This document shows, one piece after another, positions 32,953-42,682 of a stretch of DNA of 64,000 bases. This stretch comes from Billgrantia pellis (GTDB lineage Bacteria > Pseudomonadota > Gammaproteobacteria > Pseudomonadales > Halomonadaceae): the NCBI RefSeq assembly GCF_008297955.1, contig NZ_VTPY01000009.1:62001-126000 (forward strand), given 5' to 3'. How positions within the stretch are numbered: position 1 is the stretch's first letter; each line of letters opens with the position of its first letter. The translations under genes were made by a program, and so were the position numbers. The notes beneath the pieces are model-generated. The model saw only the letters and a list, made by a program, of their open reading frames with translations. It ran no database searches and had not been told where the DNA came from.

Positions 32953-33456
32953 ATGAATGCCATTGCCAGGGCCATCGACGCCCTCAACGAAGGGTTCGGA
33001 CGCCTGATTGCCCCACTGCTCGCGGTGATCACATTGATCGTGATCTATGACGTGGGCATGCGCTTCTTCGCCGGTCGCCCCAGCGACTGGGCCTTTGATG
33101 TGACCAAAATGCTGTTCGGCGCCCATTTCATGCTGATGGCGGCCTACGGCCTGCGCCACCACGCCCACGTCGAGGTCGACGTCCTCAAGCGCCTGCTGTC
33201 GCGCCGCAGGCAAGCCGTCATCGATCTTCTCGGCTACCTGATCTTCTTCGTCCCCTTCATCTGGATGCTGCTGACCTACGGCTGGAGCTTCTTCGCACGC
33301 TCGTTCAGCCGTAGCGAGACCACCTACGGCATGGTGGCGCTCCCCGTCTACCCGGTAAAGGGGGTCATCGTGGTCGCCGCCGTGCTGTTGCTGCTCCAGG
33401 CCGTCGCCATCGTGATCCGTGCGGTGCAGGCATTGAACGAGAAGGAGGCCGCATGA
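32953..33456 (+). CDS. dctQ: TRAP transporter small membrane subunit (DctQ family)
   Basis: About 167 residues with four membrane helices. The loop GLRHHAHVEVDVL and GAHFMLMAAYGL segment are characteristic of DctQ. It pairs with DctM to import, with sodium, the solute handed over by DctP. The ATG at 32953 is preferred (GAG upstream, MNAIARAIDALNEGFGR start); an in-frame ATG at 32917 would add 12 residues but has no ribosome binding site. Overlaps dctM by 4 bp (ATGA). Confidence 0.9.
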   Translation: MNAIARAIDALNEGFGRLIAPLLAVITLIVIYDVGMRFFAGRPSDWAFDVTKMLFGAHFMLMAAYGLRHHAHVEVDVLKRLLSRRRQAVIDLLGYLIFFVPFIWMLLTYGWSFFARSFSRSETTYGMVALPVYPVKGVIVVAAVLLLLQAVAIVIRAVQALNEKEAA

Positions 33457-34781
33457 GCCCCGAAATGCTCACGCTGTTCATGTTCGGTGGCCTGCTCGTC
33501 GGCCTGTTCATGGGTCATCCGCTGGCCTTCGTGCTGGGCGGCGTCGCCGTGATGGGGGCTGTGCTCGGCCCCGGCATCAAGGTGCTCGGCACCCTGATCA
33601 ACAATATCTACGGCAACTCCATGGACAACTACGTCCTGGTGGCGATTCCGCTGTTCGTGCTGATGGCGCGCTTCCTCAACGATTCGGGCGTCACCGAGAA
33701 GATGTTCGAGTCGATGCGCCTGCTGCTGGCCAACCTGCGCGGCGGTCTGGCGCTGACCGTGGTCATTGTGTCGGTGCTGCTCGCCGCGACCACCGGCATC
33801 GTCGGCGCCTCGATTGCGGTGATGGGCATGATCGCGCTGGTCCCCATGCTCAAGTACTCCTACAACAAGGAACTCAGCACCGGGGTGATCATGGCCAGCG
33901 GCTGCCTGGGCATTCTGATCCCGCCCAGCATCATGCTGATCCTGATGGCGAGCTATTCACCGGTTTCGGTGGGCGCCCTGTTCGCCGGGGCCCTGGTGCC
34001 CGGGGTGATGCTTGGCGTGATGTATGCCCTCTATGTGCTGGTGATCTGCTACGTCAAGCCGAGCTATGGCCCGCCGGTTCCGCCTGAAGAACGCGCCGAC
34101 GTTTCCACCGGCGAGCTGCTGGGCATGCTGGCCAAGTACGTGCTGCCCCCGATGTCGCTGATCCTGGGCGTTCTCGGCTCCCTGTTCCTGGGCATCGCGA
34201 CGGCCACCGAGGCATCCGCCATCGGCGTGGCCATCGCCTTCGTGCTGTTCCTGATCTTCGGCGACCGTAAACTCTCGACCTGCTACCGCACCCTGATCGA
34301 TGCCAGCAAGACCACCACCATGGTCATGCTGGTGCTGGTAGGCGCCACCGCCTTCACCGGCGTGTTCTCGCGCGGCGGCGGCATGGCGGTGATCAGCGAT
34401 GTGGTCATGGCGATGCCCGGCGGTACCACCGGCGCGCTGATCCTGATGCTGTTCCTGGTTTTCGTTCTGGGCATGTTCCTGGACTGGACCGGCATCGTGC
34501 TGCTCAGCTTCCCGATCATGCTGCCGATCGTCGCCGACATGGGCGTCGACGTGCTGTGGTTCGTGGTGATGGTGGCGGTGGTGCTGCAGACCTCCTTCCT
34601 GACCCCGCCGTTCGGCTATGCGCTGTTCTATCTCAAGGGCGTGGCGCCACCTGGCGTGGAGATCGTCGACCTCTATCGGGCGGTGATTCCCTTCTGCGCC
34701 CTGATCGTGCTGGCCTGCGTGCTGATGGCCTTCTTCCCGGTGCTGGTGACGGGACTGCCGTCGATCATGCTCGGCTACTAG
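33453..34781 (+). CDS. dctM: TRAP transporter large membrane subunit (DctM family)
   Basis: 442-residue, roughly 12-helix permease subunit. The DctM pattern is clear: GGLLVGLFMGHPLAFVLGG near the start, TGIVGASIAVMGMIALVPM (substrate/sodium site), MASGCLGILIPPSIMLILM, and TPPFGYALFYLKGVAPP near the C-terminus. The loop region and size are standard. It starts within the dctQ stop codon, so the two are translationally coupled. A hairpin follows the stop. Confidence 0.95.
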   Translation: MSPEMLTLFMFGGLLVGLFMGHPLAFVLGGVAVMGAVLGPGIKVLGTLINNIYGNSMDNYVLVAIPLFVLMARFLNDSGVTEKMFESMRLLLANLRGGLALTVVIVSVLLAATTGIVGASIAVMGMIALVPMLKYSYNKELSTGVIMASGCLGILIPPSIMLILMASYSPVSVGALFAGALVPGVMLGVMYALYVLVICYVKPSYGPPVPPEERADVSTGELLGMLAKYVLPPMSLILGVLGSLFLGIATATEASAIGVAIAFVLFLIFGDRKLSTCYRTLIDASKTTTMVMLVLVGATAFTGVFSRGGGMAVISDVVMAMPGGTTGALILMLFLVFVLGMFLDWTGIVLLSFPIMLPIVADMGVDVLWFVVMVAVVLQTSFLTPPFGYALFYLKGVAPPGVEIVDLYRAVIPFCALIVLACVLMAFFPVLVTGLPSIMLGY

Positions 34782-34802
34782 CCGGGATCCTGCCCTCTCA
34801 CC

Positions 34803-34834
34803 AAGGCGCCTGTATCCCAGGATGCGGGCGCCTT
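34803..34834 (+). terminator. Hairpin downstream of dctM
   Basis: AAGGCGCC pairs with GGCGCCTT, with further pairing (ATCC/GGAT) inside the loop, 21 bp after the dctM stop. No extended T run, so a moderate terminator at best. Confidence 0.5.
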
Positions 34835-34953
34835 GCCTTGATTCCGATCAGGCGAGCTCGGCTGCAGGTCTCGTCCTCGACTGGTATCATTCGCGGTTGT
34901 TACCGCCTCGCATTCCTACCCCCGCGAGCCGGGTCAGTGGAGGGAGTTACCGC

Positions 34954-36642
34954 TTGTTCCGATCCGCCGCTACCGGGCTGTCCGACGTGACGCGCCGCCT
35001 TTCGCATCGCCTGAGCCCTTGGTCCCTGCTGGTCCTTGCCATCGCCCTGTTCGTAGCGCTGCCGGTCATCGCCATCCTCGCCCATGTCTTCATGCCCACC
35101 CAGGGCATCTGGCAGCATCTGGCCAGCACGGTACTGAGTCGTTATTTGAGCAATACCTTCCTACTCGCCGTCACCGTGGGGCTCGGCACGATGGTGATCG
35201 GCACCGGCACGGCTTGGCTGGTGGTAATGTGCCGCTTTCCCGGGCGGCGGTTGTTCGAATGGGCGCTGCTGCTGCCGCTGGCGGTGCCCACCTACGTGAT
35301 CGCCTACGCCTACACCGACTTCCTGCAGTTCGCGGGCCCGCTGCAGAGCTGGCTTCGCGAACTCTTCGGCTGGAGCCACGGCGATTACTATTTCCCCAAC
35401 ATACGCTCGCTGGGCGGTGCCGCCACGCTGATGACTCTGGTGCTCTATCCCTATGTCTACCTGCTGGCGCGGGCGGCCTTTCTCGAGCAATCGGTGTGCG
35501 TGCTCGACGTGGGCCGTACCCTGGGTCGCGGCCCCTGGCGCCTGTTCGTCAGCGTCGCCGTGCCGCTCGCCCGCCCGGCCATCGTCGGCGGCGTCTCGCT
35601 GGTGCTGATGGAAACGCTCAACGAGTTCGGCGCCGTGCAGTTCTTCGGTGTCGACACCTTCACCACTGGTATCTATCGCACCTGGTTCGGCCTGGGCGAG
35701 CAGGTCGCCGCGGCCCAGCTCGCCGCCTGCCTGTTGCTCTTCGTCATCGCCTTGGTACTGCTGGAGCGCTGGTCGCGCGGCAAGCGCAGGTATTTCCATA
35801 CCACCAACCGTTACCAGCAGCTTCCCGAGTATCGTCTGCACGGCTGGCGTGCCGCCGGCGCCCTGCTCGCGTGCCTCCTGCCGGTACTGATCGGCTTCCT
35901 GCTCCCCAGCGGCCTGCTGGCTCACATGGCCATGGCCAAGGGCGATGCGCTGTTCGGCACCCGTTTCCTAGGATTCGCATGGAACAGCCTGACCCTGGCC
36001 ACCTTGGCGGCTGTGATCGCCGTGGCATTGGCCGTGGTGCTCAGCTATGGCGTGCGCCTGCACGACAGCCCCCCGATCCGCTTCGCCACGCGCATTGCCG
36101 CCATGGGCTACGCCATACCGGGTTCGGTGGTTGCCGTCGGCATCCTGATCCCCTTCGCCTGGCTCGACAGTACCCTCAACAATTGGCTGCACGCCCACTA
36201 CGGCAAGGTCGTGGGGCTGATCTTCAGCGGCTCGGCGTTCATCCTGATCTATGCCTACGTGGTGCGCTTCCTGGCCGTCTCCTTCAATACCGTGGAGGCG
36301 AGCCTGGGCAAGGTGACACCGAGTATGGACGCCGCCTCACGCACCCTGGGCCAGACGCCAGCCGGCACGCTCAAGCGCATCCACACGCCGATCATGCGCG
36401 GCAGTCTGATGGCAGCGGGAATCCTGGTATTCGTTGACGTGATGAAGGAACTGCCGGCGACGGTCATCCTGCGCCCTTTCAACTTCGACACCTTGGCGGT
36501 GCGAGCCTACAGCCTGGCCTCTGACGAGCGCCTCGCCGAGGCCTCGACGGCGTCACTCGCCATCGTGGCCGTCGGTATCATCCCCGTGGTTCTGCTCAGC
36601 ATGGCGATGCGCCGCTCACGTCCCGGTTCCGGCAACCGTTGA
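34954..36642 (+). CDS. fbpB: Ferric iron ABC transporter permease (FbpB/FutB type)
   Basis: About 562 residues, a fused double permease with two copies of the six-helix binding-protein-dependent transport domain. Each carries the EAA-like cytoplasmic loop: VLDVGRTLGRGPWRLFVSVAVPLARPA and MDAASRTLGQTPAGTLKRIHTPIMRG. This fused form is typical of FbpB/SfuB iron permeases. The start is TTG at 34954, supported by GGAGGGAG at 7-8 nt; longer frames lack a ribosome binding site and hydrophobic content. Convergent with fbpC: the last 27 bp of the two genes overlap. Confidence 0.92.
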   Translation: MFRSAATGLSDVTRRLSHRLSPWSLLVLAIALFVALPVIAILAHVFMPTQGIWQHLASTVLSRYLSNTFLLAVTVGLGTMVIGTGTAWLVVMCRFPGRRLFEWALLLPLAVPTYVIAYAYTDFLQFAGPLQSWLRELFGWSHGDYYFPNIRSLGGAATLMTLVLYPYVYLLARAAFLEQSVCVLDVGRTLGRGPWRLFVSVAVPLARPAIVGGVSLVLMETLNEFGAVQFFGVDTFTTGIYRTWFGLGEQVAAAQLAACLLLFVIALVLLERWSRGKRRYFHTTNRYQQLPEYRLHGWRAAGALLACLLPVLIGFLLPSGLLAHMAMAKGDALFGTRFLGFAWNSLTLATLAAVIAVALAVVLSYGVRLHDSPPIRFATRIAAMGYAIPGSVVAVGILIPFAWLDSTLNNWLHAHYGKVVGLIFSGSAFILIYAYVVRFLAVSFNTVEASLGKVTPSMDAASRTLGQTPAGTLKRIHTPIMRGSLMAAGILVFVDVMKELPATVILRPFNFDTLAVRAYSLASDERLAEASTASLAIVAVGIIPVVLLSMAMRRSRPGSGNR

Positions 36643-37746
36643 GGGGAAGACGAAGACCTGCGACAGGTCGAGGTGAATATCGATCCGCTGCCCTTCGGCG
36701 GGCAGAAACACGCCGGGCACACGCGCATGCAGGTGAGCCTCGCGGCCATCCTCGCCGTGGGCGCAGATATGCAGCAGGCTGCTGCGGCCCAGCAGTTTGG
36801 CCATGACCACGTGACTGTAGCGATGCTCGGGAGCAGGATCGAAGTGTTCGGTGATGCGCAGCGCCTCGGGGCGGATCATGACCAGCGCCTGGCTGCCCTC
36901 GGGTAGCCAGCCGGCCTCGACCGGCCCGACCGGGGTCTGCACCCGCCCGTCACGCACCACGCCCTGTATTTCGTTGACTTCTCCGAAGAAGGCTACCACG
37001 AAGGGGTCGCAAGGGGCGCAGTAGAGCTCCCGCGGAGTGCCCACCTGCACGATGCTTCCTTCCCGCATCAGGGCGATGCGATCGGCCATGAACATCGCTT
37101 CCTCGGGATCGTGAGTGACCAGCAGCGTCGCCGCGCCGACCTTCTTCAGCACGTGCAGGGTGTCGTCGCGGATGCGATCGCGCAGGCGCGCGTCGAGGCT
37201 CGAAAAGGGTTCGTCGAGCAACATCAGTTGCGGCGCCGGAGCCAGCGCCCGGGCCAGCGCCACTCGCTGCTGCTGCCCGCCGGACAGCATGTGCGGGTAA
37301 CTTTCGGCGTAGGCCGCCATGCCCAACTGCTCCAGCAGCGTCATGGCTCGCTCGCGGCGCTGGTGCGCGGGTTGCCCCTTGAGGCCGAAGGTGACGTTTT
37401 CGAGCACCGTGAGATGCGGAAACAATGCCGAATCCTGAAATGCCAGGCCGACATTGCGTTTCTCCGGCGGCACGTGCCGCCCCTTGGGCACAGCGATCTC
37501 CCCGCCATCGAGAGTCACGCGCCCACGCTGAAGAACTTCGAGCCCCGCAGCGATGCGCAGCAAGGTGGTCTTGCCGCAGCCGGAAGGCCCTAGCAGACAG
37601 ACCACCTCGCCAGGCGCAATGTCGAGATCGACCTCCCGTACGGCGGGTTGGTTGCCGAAGCTATGATGCACCCCTTCCATGGTCAGCGCGGTAGCCTGAC
37701 GGTAGGCGGTCGTTCCAGCGTCCATTGGCTTCAATTGGCTTGTCAT
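36616..37746 (-). CDS. fbpC: Ferric iron ABC transporter ATP-binding protein (FbpC type)
   Basis: 376-residue ATPase with Walker A LLGPSGCGKTTLL (near residue 52), signature LSGGQQQRVALARAL, Walker B LMLLDEPFSSLD, and switch His in LLVTHDPEEAM. A C-terminal TOBE-like regulatory domain (residues 245-370) follows. Together with the neighbouring permease and binding protein it would import ferric iron. Convergent with fbpB (3' overlap) and divergent from fbpA with 255 bp between them, so the three subunits are not in a single operon. Confidence 0.92.
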   Translation of the reverse strand: MTSQLKPMDAGTTAYRQATALTMEGVHHSFGNQPAVREVDLDIAPGEVVCLLGPSGCGKTTLLRIAAGLEVLQRGRVTLDGGEIAVPKGRHVPPEKRNVGLAFQDSALFPHLTVLENVTFGLKGQPAHQRRERAMTLLEQLGMAAYAESYPHMLSGGQQQRVALARALAPAPQLMLLDEPFSSLDARLRDRIRDDTLHVLKKVGAATLLVTHDPEEAMFMADRIALMREGSIVQVGTPRELYCAPCDPFVVAFFGEVNEIQGVVRDGRVQTPVGPVEAGWLPEGSQALVMIRPEALRITEHFDPAPEHRYSHVVMAKLLGRSSLLHICAHGEDGREAHLHARVPGVFLPAEGQRIDIHLDLSQVFVFPSTVAGTGT

Positions 37747-37904
37747 AGGGCAGACGACACGAAATAAAGGATAGGCCGTCTCATCCTACCCGAAATGGCC
37801 GGCCGATGCGTTTGGAATCCCCTCGCATTCGCCATCTTCTTCGCATTTGGTTGCCTGGGATCATGGCGTTGCCCTACCGTTCGTTGCCGCCTCGCGCCGA
37901 GTGC

Positions 37905-37933
37905 TTGACGCCCCTTGGACAAAACGCTTCAAT
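37905..37933 (+). promoter_or_regulatory. Putative sigma-70 promoter of fbpA
   Basis: TTGACG, 17 bp, TTCAAT, about 70 bp upstream of the fbpA start in the fbpC-fbpA divergent region. Matches 5/6 and 4/6 of the consensus. Confidence 0.45.
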
Positions 37934-37944
37934 AGCGTCTACTT

Positions 37945-37963
37945 AATGCAACGTATTATCATT
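37945..37963. promoter_or_regulatory. Possible degenerate Fur box
   Basis: AATGCAACGTATTATCATT has one perfect half (ATTATCA) of the Fur inverted repeat and a poor other half. It is placed just downstream of the putative fbpA promoter, where Fur would block transcription. Inference only. Confidence 0.35.
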
Positions 37964-38001
37964 CAGCCGCATCTCTCTCAGGCACGCGAGGAATAAGAAC
38001 C

Positions 38002-39030
38002 ATGCTACAGCGCAACCGTCTCGTCGCTCCACTCGCCGTCGTGCTGGCCGGCTCAGCCTTTGCCACCACGGTTATGGCCGAGGAGGTCAACCTCTACTCG
38101 GCCCGCCATTATGACTCGGACGAGACGCTCTATCAGGCTTTCACCGAGCAGACCGGTATCAAGGTCAACCTGCTGGAGGGCGAGTCCGACCAGCTGATCG
38201 AGCGTATCCAGCGCGAAGGCGTGGCCAGCCCCGCCGATGTGATGATTACCGTCGACGCCGGTCGCCTGTGGCGCGCCGAGCAGGAGGGGATCTTCCAGAG
38301 CGTCGAGTCCGACGTGCTCGACGAGCGTCTGCCCGAGTCCATGCGTCACCCGGAAGGCAAGTGGTTCGGCTTCAGCCAGCGCGTCCGGGCGATCCTCTAC
38401 AATCCCGAGAACATCGACCCCAGCGAGATCACCTCCTACGAGGATCTGGCCGACCCGCAGCTCGAGGGCGAAGTGTGCATTCGCTCCTCGAACAACATCT
38501 ACAACCAGTCGCTGCTGGCTTCGATGATCGAGCACCATGGCGCCGAGGCCGCCGAGGAATGGGCGCAGGGCATCGTCAACAACATGGCGCGCGACCCCGA
38601 GGGCGGCGACACCGATCAGATCAAGGCAGTGGCAAGCGGTGAATGCGATCTGGCCGTGGCCAACCACTACTACTACGTGCGCCTGCTCGAGTCCGACGAC
38701 GCCGCCGAGCGTGAAGTGGCCGAGAAGGTGGATATCCTGTTCCCGAATCAAGGGGACCGCGGCACTCACGTCAACGTCGGCGGCGCCGGCGTGGTCGAGG
38801 GCGCCCCCAACCGCGAGAACGCCATCCGCTTCCTCGAGTTCCTGGCCTCCGACGAGGCGCAGAAGATCTTCGCCGCCGGCAACTATGAGTTCCCCGTCGT
38901 CGAAGGCGTAAAGTTGAGCGAGACGCTGGAGTCCTGGGGCGAGTTCAAGAAGGACGACCTCAACGTCAGCATCCTGGGCGAGAACAATCCGGAAGCGATC
39001 CGCATCTTCGATCGCGTCGGCTGGCGCTAA
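38002..39030 (+). CDS. fbpA: Fe(3+) ABC transporter substrate-binding protein (FutA/FbpA type)
   Basis: 342-residue periplasmic ferric-binding protein. The signal peptide ends near VMA (residue 26), then EEVNLYSARHYDSDETLYQAFTEQTGIKV. Candidate iron ligands are the Tyr residues in SARHYDSD and the NHYYYVRL cluster (near residue 220). ADVMITVDAGRLWRAEQEG and RVRAILYNPE are FutA/IdiA-like stretches. Transcribed alone from its own promoter with a strong terminator after it, which allows binding protein to be made in excess. Confidence 0.94.
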   Translation: MLQRNRLVAPLAVVLAGSAFATTVMAEEVNLYSARHYDSDETLYQAFTEQTGIKVNLLEGESDQLIERIQREGVASPADVMITVDAGRLWRAEQEGIFQSVESDVLDERLPESMRHPEGKWFGFSQRVRAILYNPENIDPSEITSYEDLADPQLEGEVCIRSSNNIYNQSLLASMIEHHGAEAAEEWAQGIVNNMARDPEGGDTDQIKAVASGECDLAVANHYYYVRLLESDDAAEREVAEKVDILFPNQGDRGTHVNVGGAGVVEGAPNRENAIRFLEFLASDEAQKIFAAGNYEFPVVEGVKLSETLESWGEFKKDDLNVSILGENNPEAIRIFDRVGWR

Positions 39031-39048
39031 GCCTAACCCGACATGAGC

Positions 39049-39079
39049 AAATGCCCGCGGCCATGGCCGCGGGCATTTT
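39049..39079. terminator. Terminator of fbpA, probably bidirectional
   Basis: AAATGCCCGCGGCC pairs with GGCCGCGGGCATTT (14-bp stem, 2-nt loop), followed by TTC on the plus strand and an A-rich left side. Lies between fbpA and the convergent ankyrin gene. Confidence 0.85.
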
Positions 39080-39102
39080 CGTCGAGGTGGAAGTGACTTG
39101 AG

Positions 39103-39621
39103 TCAGTCGGCCAACAGCGTCGGTGTCGAAGCGGCCCCCATGGCCTCGGCCAGGTCCCGTGCGGTCATGCCGCGGCTATCGCGCGCTTCGCGGCTGGCGC
39201 CGTGGGCGAGCAGTAAGCCGACAACCTCGACGCGGTCGAACATGGCGGCGAACATCAGCGCCGTCTTGCCATCCGGGGCGCAGCCGTTCACGTCGGCACC
39301 ATGCGCGAGCAGCAGCTCCACCATCGCCAGGTCGCCCTTGTAGGCGGCCCCGGCCAGCGGGTTCTGGCCCTGGTCATTGCCAAGTTCGGGATCGGCACCG
39401 TGTTCGAGCAAGACCCGAGCGGTTTCCCGATGGCCGTGATAGCTGGCCAGCATCAGCAGGCTGTCGCCCTTGTGGTTGCGCAGGTTGGGCGGAAGCCCCT
39501 GGGGCAGGAGTTCGCGAAAGGTCTCGGCATCGCCCTGGCGGGCGCAGTTGAACAGCTTGGTGGCAAACTGAATCGTCTCCTCGTCCGGCTCGGCGTGCAT
39601 ATGCTGCGGTGCATCGGCCAT
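39103..39621 (-). CDS. Ankyrin repeat protein
   Basis: 172 residues made of about four ankyrin repeats (for example GDSLLMLASYHGHRETARVLLEHGADPE, QNPLAGAAYKGDLAMVELLLAHGADVN, KTALMFAAMFDRVEVVGLLLAHGAS). No signal peptide, so cytoplasmic; ankyrin repeats mediate protein-protein binding. Small free-standing ankyrin proteins of this kind sit near catalase or stress genes in some pseudomonads, but here the neighbours are fbpA and polA and no partner is evident. Confidence 0.9.
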   Translation of the reverse strand: MADAPQHMHAEPDEETIQFATKLFNCARQGDAETFRELLPQGLPPNLRNHKGDSLLMLASYHGHRETARVLLEHGADPELGNDQGQNPLAGAAYKGDLAMVELLLAHGADVNGCAPDGKTALMFAAMFDRVEVVGLLLAHGASREARDSRGMTARDLAEAMGAASTPTLLAD

Positions 39622-39733
39622 GTCGTCTCCCGTCGCGGTATCCTTCCAACAGCATAGCGTGTCGCCATCCGTCTGGCAGCGGCGGCGCTGCTAATCGCCC
39701 CGATTGAGCGATTGAATCGACAAGCGGACGATC

Positions 39734-42517
39734 TCAATGCGCCTCGTCCCAGTTACCGCCGCTTTCGGCCTCGACAATCAACGGCACGCTGAGCTCGGCG
39801 GCGGCCTGCATGCGCATCTTCACCTCGTCGAGGAAGGCAACCACCTGGCCTTCCGCCACTTCGAACACTAGCTCGTCGTGAACCTGCATCACCATGCAGG
39901 CATCGAATTCGTCTCCCTGCAGCCAACCGTCGACCTCGATCATGGCGCGCTTGATGATGTCCGCTGCGGTGCCCTGCATCGGCGCGTTGATCGCGGTGCG
40001 CTCGGCGGCTTGGCGCCGGGCGTGGTTCTGGGCACGAATCTCCGGCAGGTAGAGGCGCCGGCCGAATACGGTTTCGACGAAACCGTCCTCGGCGGCCTGG
40101 GCGCGGATGCGTTCCATGTAGCGCGCCACGCCGGGGTAGCGATCGAAGTAGCGATCGATATAGGTTTGCGCCTGGCCGCGCTCGATGCGCAGCTGTTTGC
40201 CCAGGCCCCAGGCGCTCATGCCGTAGATCAGCCCGAAGTTGATCGCCTTGGCGCTGCGCCGCTGCTCGCCAGAAACCTTTTCCAGCGGTACGCCGAACAC
40301 CTCGGCGGCGGTAGCGGTGTGGATGTCGCGATTCTCGGCAAAAGCGTCGAGCAGCCCCTTGTCCTCGGAAAGGTGCGCCATGATGCGCAGCTCGATCTGC
40401 GAATAGTCGGCGGCCACGATGCGATAGCCGGGCCGGGCGATAAAGGCCTGCCGGATCTTGCGCCCCTCCTCGGTGCGGATCGGGATATTTTGCAGGTTGG
40501 GATCAGATGACGACAACCGCCCGGTGGCGGCCACCGCCTGGTGGTAGCTGGTATGGAGCCGCCCGGTACGAGCATTGACCAGGCGCGGCAGCTTGTCGGT
40601 GTAGGTCGACCTGAGCTTGGCCAGCCCGCGATGCTCCATGATCACCTTGGGCAGCGGATAATCCAGTGCCAGCTCCTCGAGTACGGCTTCGGCGGTGGAA
40701 GGCGCGCCCTTGGGGGTTTTCTTGATCACCGGAATCTTCAATTCCTCGAACAGGATCTGACCCAATTGCTTGGGCGAGCCGAGGTTGAACTCGCGTCCAG
40801 CCAGTTCGAAGGCGCGGGCTTCCAGTTCACGGATGCGCTCGGCGAGTTCCCGGCTCTGGACGTGTAACCGCTCGGCATCGATCGCCACCCCGGTGCGCTC
40901 CATGCGCGAGAGCACCGGGATCAGCGGCCGCTCGATGCTATCGAGCACTTCGGCCAGTCGCCCCTCGGACTCGATTCGCGGCCTCAGTTCGCAATGCAGG
41001 CGCAAGGTCACGTCGACGTCCTCACAGGCGTAGGGAACGGCGTGTTCGAAATCGATCTGGTTGAAGGTGAGCTGCTTGGCGCCCTTGCCGGCGATCTCCT
41101 CGAAGCTGACCGTTTTCTGTCCCAGGTACTTCAGCGCCAGCGAATCCATGTCGTGGCGAGTGGCGGTGGAGTTGAGCACGTAGGATTCGAGCATGGTGTC
41201 GGTGAGCGGCCCGCGCACCTGGATGTCATAGTTGGCCAGTACCGAGATGTCGTACTTGAGGTTCTGACCGATCTTACCTCGGCAGGGGTCTTCCAGCAGC
41301 GGCTTGAGGGCTGCCAGGACGCTGGCCCTATCGAGCTGGTCGGGCACGTCGAGGTAATCGTGGGCGAGCGGCACGTACGCCGCTTCGCCGGGCTCGAGCG
41401 CGAGTCCCACGCCGACGATCTCGGCCTCCATGTAATCGAGGCTGTTGGTTTCGAGGTCGAAGCAGAAGGCCTCGCAGGCGCCGAGCCGCGAAAGCCAGGC
41501 ATCGAGCTCGGCCTGGGTCAGGATCAGGTGATTCTTGCATGCCGCGACGCTTGCCGGCGGCGCGTCCGGGTCGAGGTTGCCCGCGGCAGCCGTGCCGGCG
41601 ACCCCGGCGCCGCGGGCGATATCGTCGACGCCTTCGTCCTTGCCGGCCAGTAATTCGGAGAGCCAGGCCTTGAACTCGAGCTCGGTATAGAGCCGCTTGA
41701 GCGCCTCGCGATCGGGATGGGCGATGTCGAGATCGTCGAGCCCCACCGGCAGATCGCAGTCGGTCTTGATGGTGGCCAACTGATACGAGAGGTAGGCCAT
41801 CTCGCGGTGCGCCTCGAGCTTCTTGGGCAGTGTCTTGGCACCACGAAAATCGAGGGCGGCGACACGATCGAGGGCGGCATAGATGGCATCGAGCCCGCCA
41901 CCGATACCCTGCAGCAGGCCCAGTGCGGTCTTCTCGCCCACTCCCGGCACCCCGGGTATGTTGTCCACCTTGTCGCCCATCAGCGCCAGGAAGTCGATGA
42001 TCAGCTCCGGCGGCAGGCCGAACTTGTCCTTGACGCCGGCAACGTCCAGGGTCTCATCCTTCATGGTGTTGACCAGGGTGATATGCCCATTGACCAGTTG
42101 CGCCATGTCCTTGTCACCGGTGGAAATCACCGCATCGCGCCCGGCCTCGGTGGCAAGCCGGGCCAGCGTGCCGATGACGTCGTCGGCCTCGACGCCCTCG
42201 ACGCACAGCAGCGGCAACCCCAGCGCGCGTACGCAAGCGTAGAGCGGTTCCACCTGGCTACGCAGGTCGTCGGGCATCGGCGGACGCTGCGCCTTGTACT
42301 CCTCGAAAAGCGCGTCGCGGAAGGTCTTGCCCTTGGCGTCGAACACCACCGCCATGGGGCTGTCGGGGTAGTCCTTGATCAGCCGCTTGAGCATGTTGAG
42401 CACCCCCTTGATCGCACCGGTGGGCTGGCCCGACGAGGTGGTCAGCGGCGGCAGGGCGTGGAAGGCGCGGTAAAGGTAGGACGAACCGTCGACGAGAACG
42501 ATAGGCGTGTCGGCCAT
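39734..42517 (-). CDS. polA: DNA polymerase I
   Basis: 927 residues, matching the usual length. Three domains are intact: N-terminal 5'-3' exonuclease (IVLVDGSSYLYRAFHALPPL at the start, GDKVDNIPGVPGVGEKTA near residue 180), a 3'-5' proofreading domain with FCFDLETNSLDYMEAEIVG (Asp and Glu present, so probably active), and the C-terminal polymerase with DYSQIELRIMAHLS and MQVHDELVFEV. It fills gaps and removes primers in replication and repair. The ATG at 42517 matches the family start; the frame continues far upstream without homology. Confidence 0.97.
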   Translation of the reverse strand: MADTPIVLVDGSSYLYRAFHALPPLTTSSGQPTGAIKGVLNMLKRLIKDYPDSPMAVVFDAKGKTFRDALFEEYKAQRPPMPDDLRSQVEPLYACVRALGLPLLCVEGVEADDVIGTLARLATEAGRDAVISTGDKDMAQLVNGHITLVNTMKDETLDVAGVKDKFGLPPELIIDFLALMGDKVDNIPGVPGVGEKTALGLLQGIGGGLDAIYAALDRVAALDFRGAKTLPKKLEAHREMAYLSYQLATIKTDCDLPVGLDDLDIAHPDREALKRLYTELEFKAWLSELLAGKDEGVDDIARGAGVAGTAAAGNLDPDAPPASVAACKNHLILTQAELDAWLSRLGACEAFCFDLETNSLDYMEAEIVGVGLALEPGEAAYVPLAHDYLDVPDQLDRASVLAALKPLLEDPCRGKIGQNLKYDISVLANYDIQVRGPLTDTMLESYVLNSTATRHDMDSLALKYLGQKTVSFEEIAGKGAKQLTFNQIDFEHAVPYACEDVDVTLRLHCELRPRIESEGRLAEVLDSIERPLIPVLSRMERTGVAIDAERLHVQSRELAERIRELEARAFELAGREFNLGSPKQLGQILFEELKIPVIKKTPKGAPSTAEAVLEELALDYPLPKVIMEHRGLAKLRSTYTDKLPRLVNARTGRLHTSYHQAVAATGRLSSSDPNLQNIPIRTEEGRKIRQAFIARPGYRIVAADYSQIELRIMAHLSEDKGLLDAFAENRDIHTATAAEVFGVPLEKVSGEQRRSAKAINFGLIYGMSAWGLGKQLRIERGQAQTYIDRYFDRYPGVARYMERIRAQAAEDGFVETVFGRRLYLPEIRAQNHARRQAAERTAINAPMQGTAADIIKRAMIEVDGWLQGDEFDACMVMQVHDELVFEVAEGQVVAFLDEVKMRMQAAAELSVPLIVEAESGGNWDEAH

Positions 42518-42682
42518 GTATCGGCATCCGTTGGTCTGGGCTGAAAGCGTGATCCTGGTCAGCCATGATACGCATTGCGCGCCGCTTTTGCCGCCATCGT
42601 TGGGATCGTGTCGGTCAACGTCATACACTAGAGACAGCCACGCCGTGGCAGCGATCGTCGCAAGCGGTCTTCGGAGGCCAAC

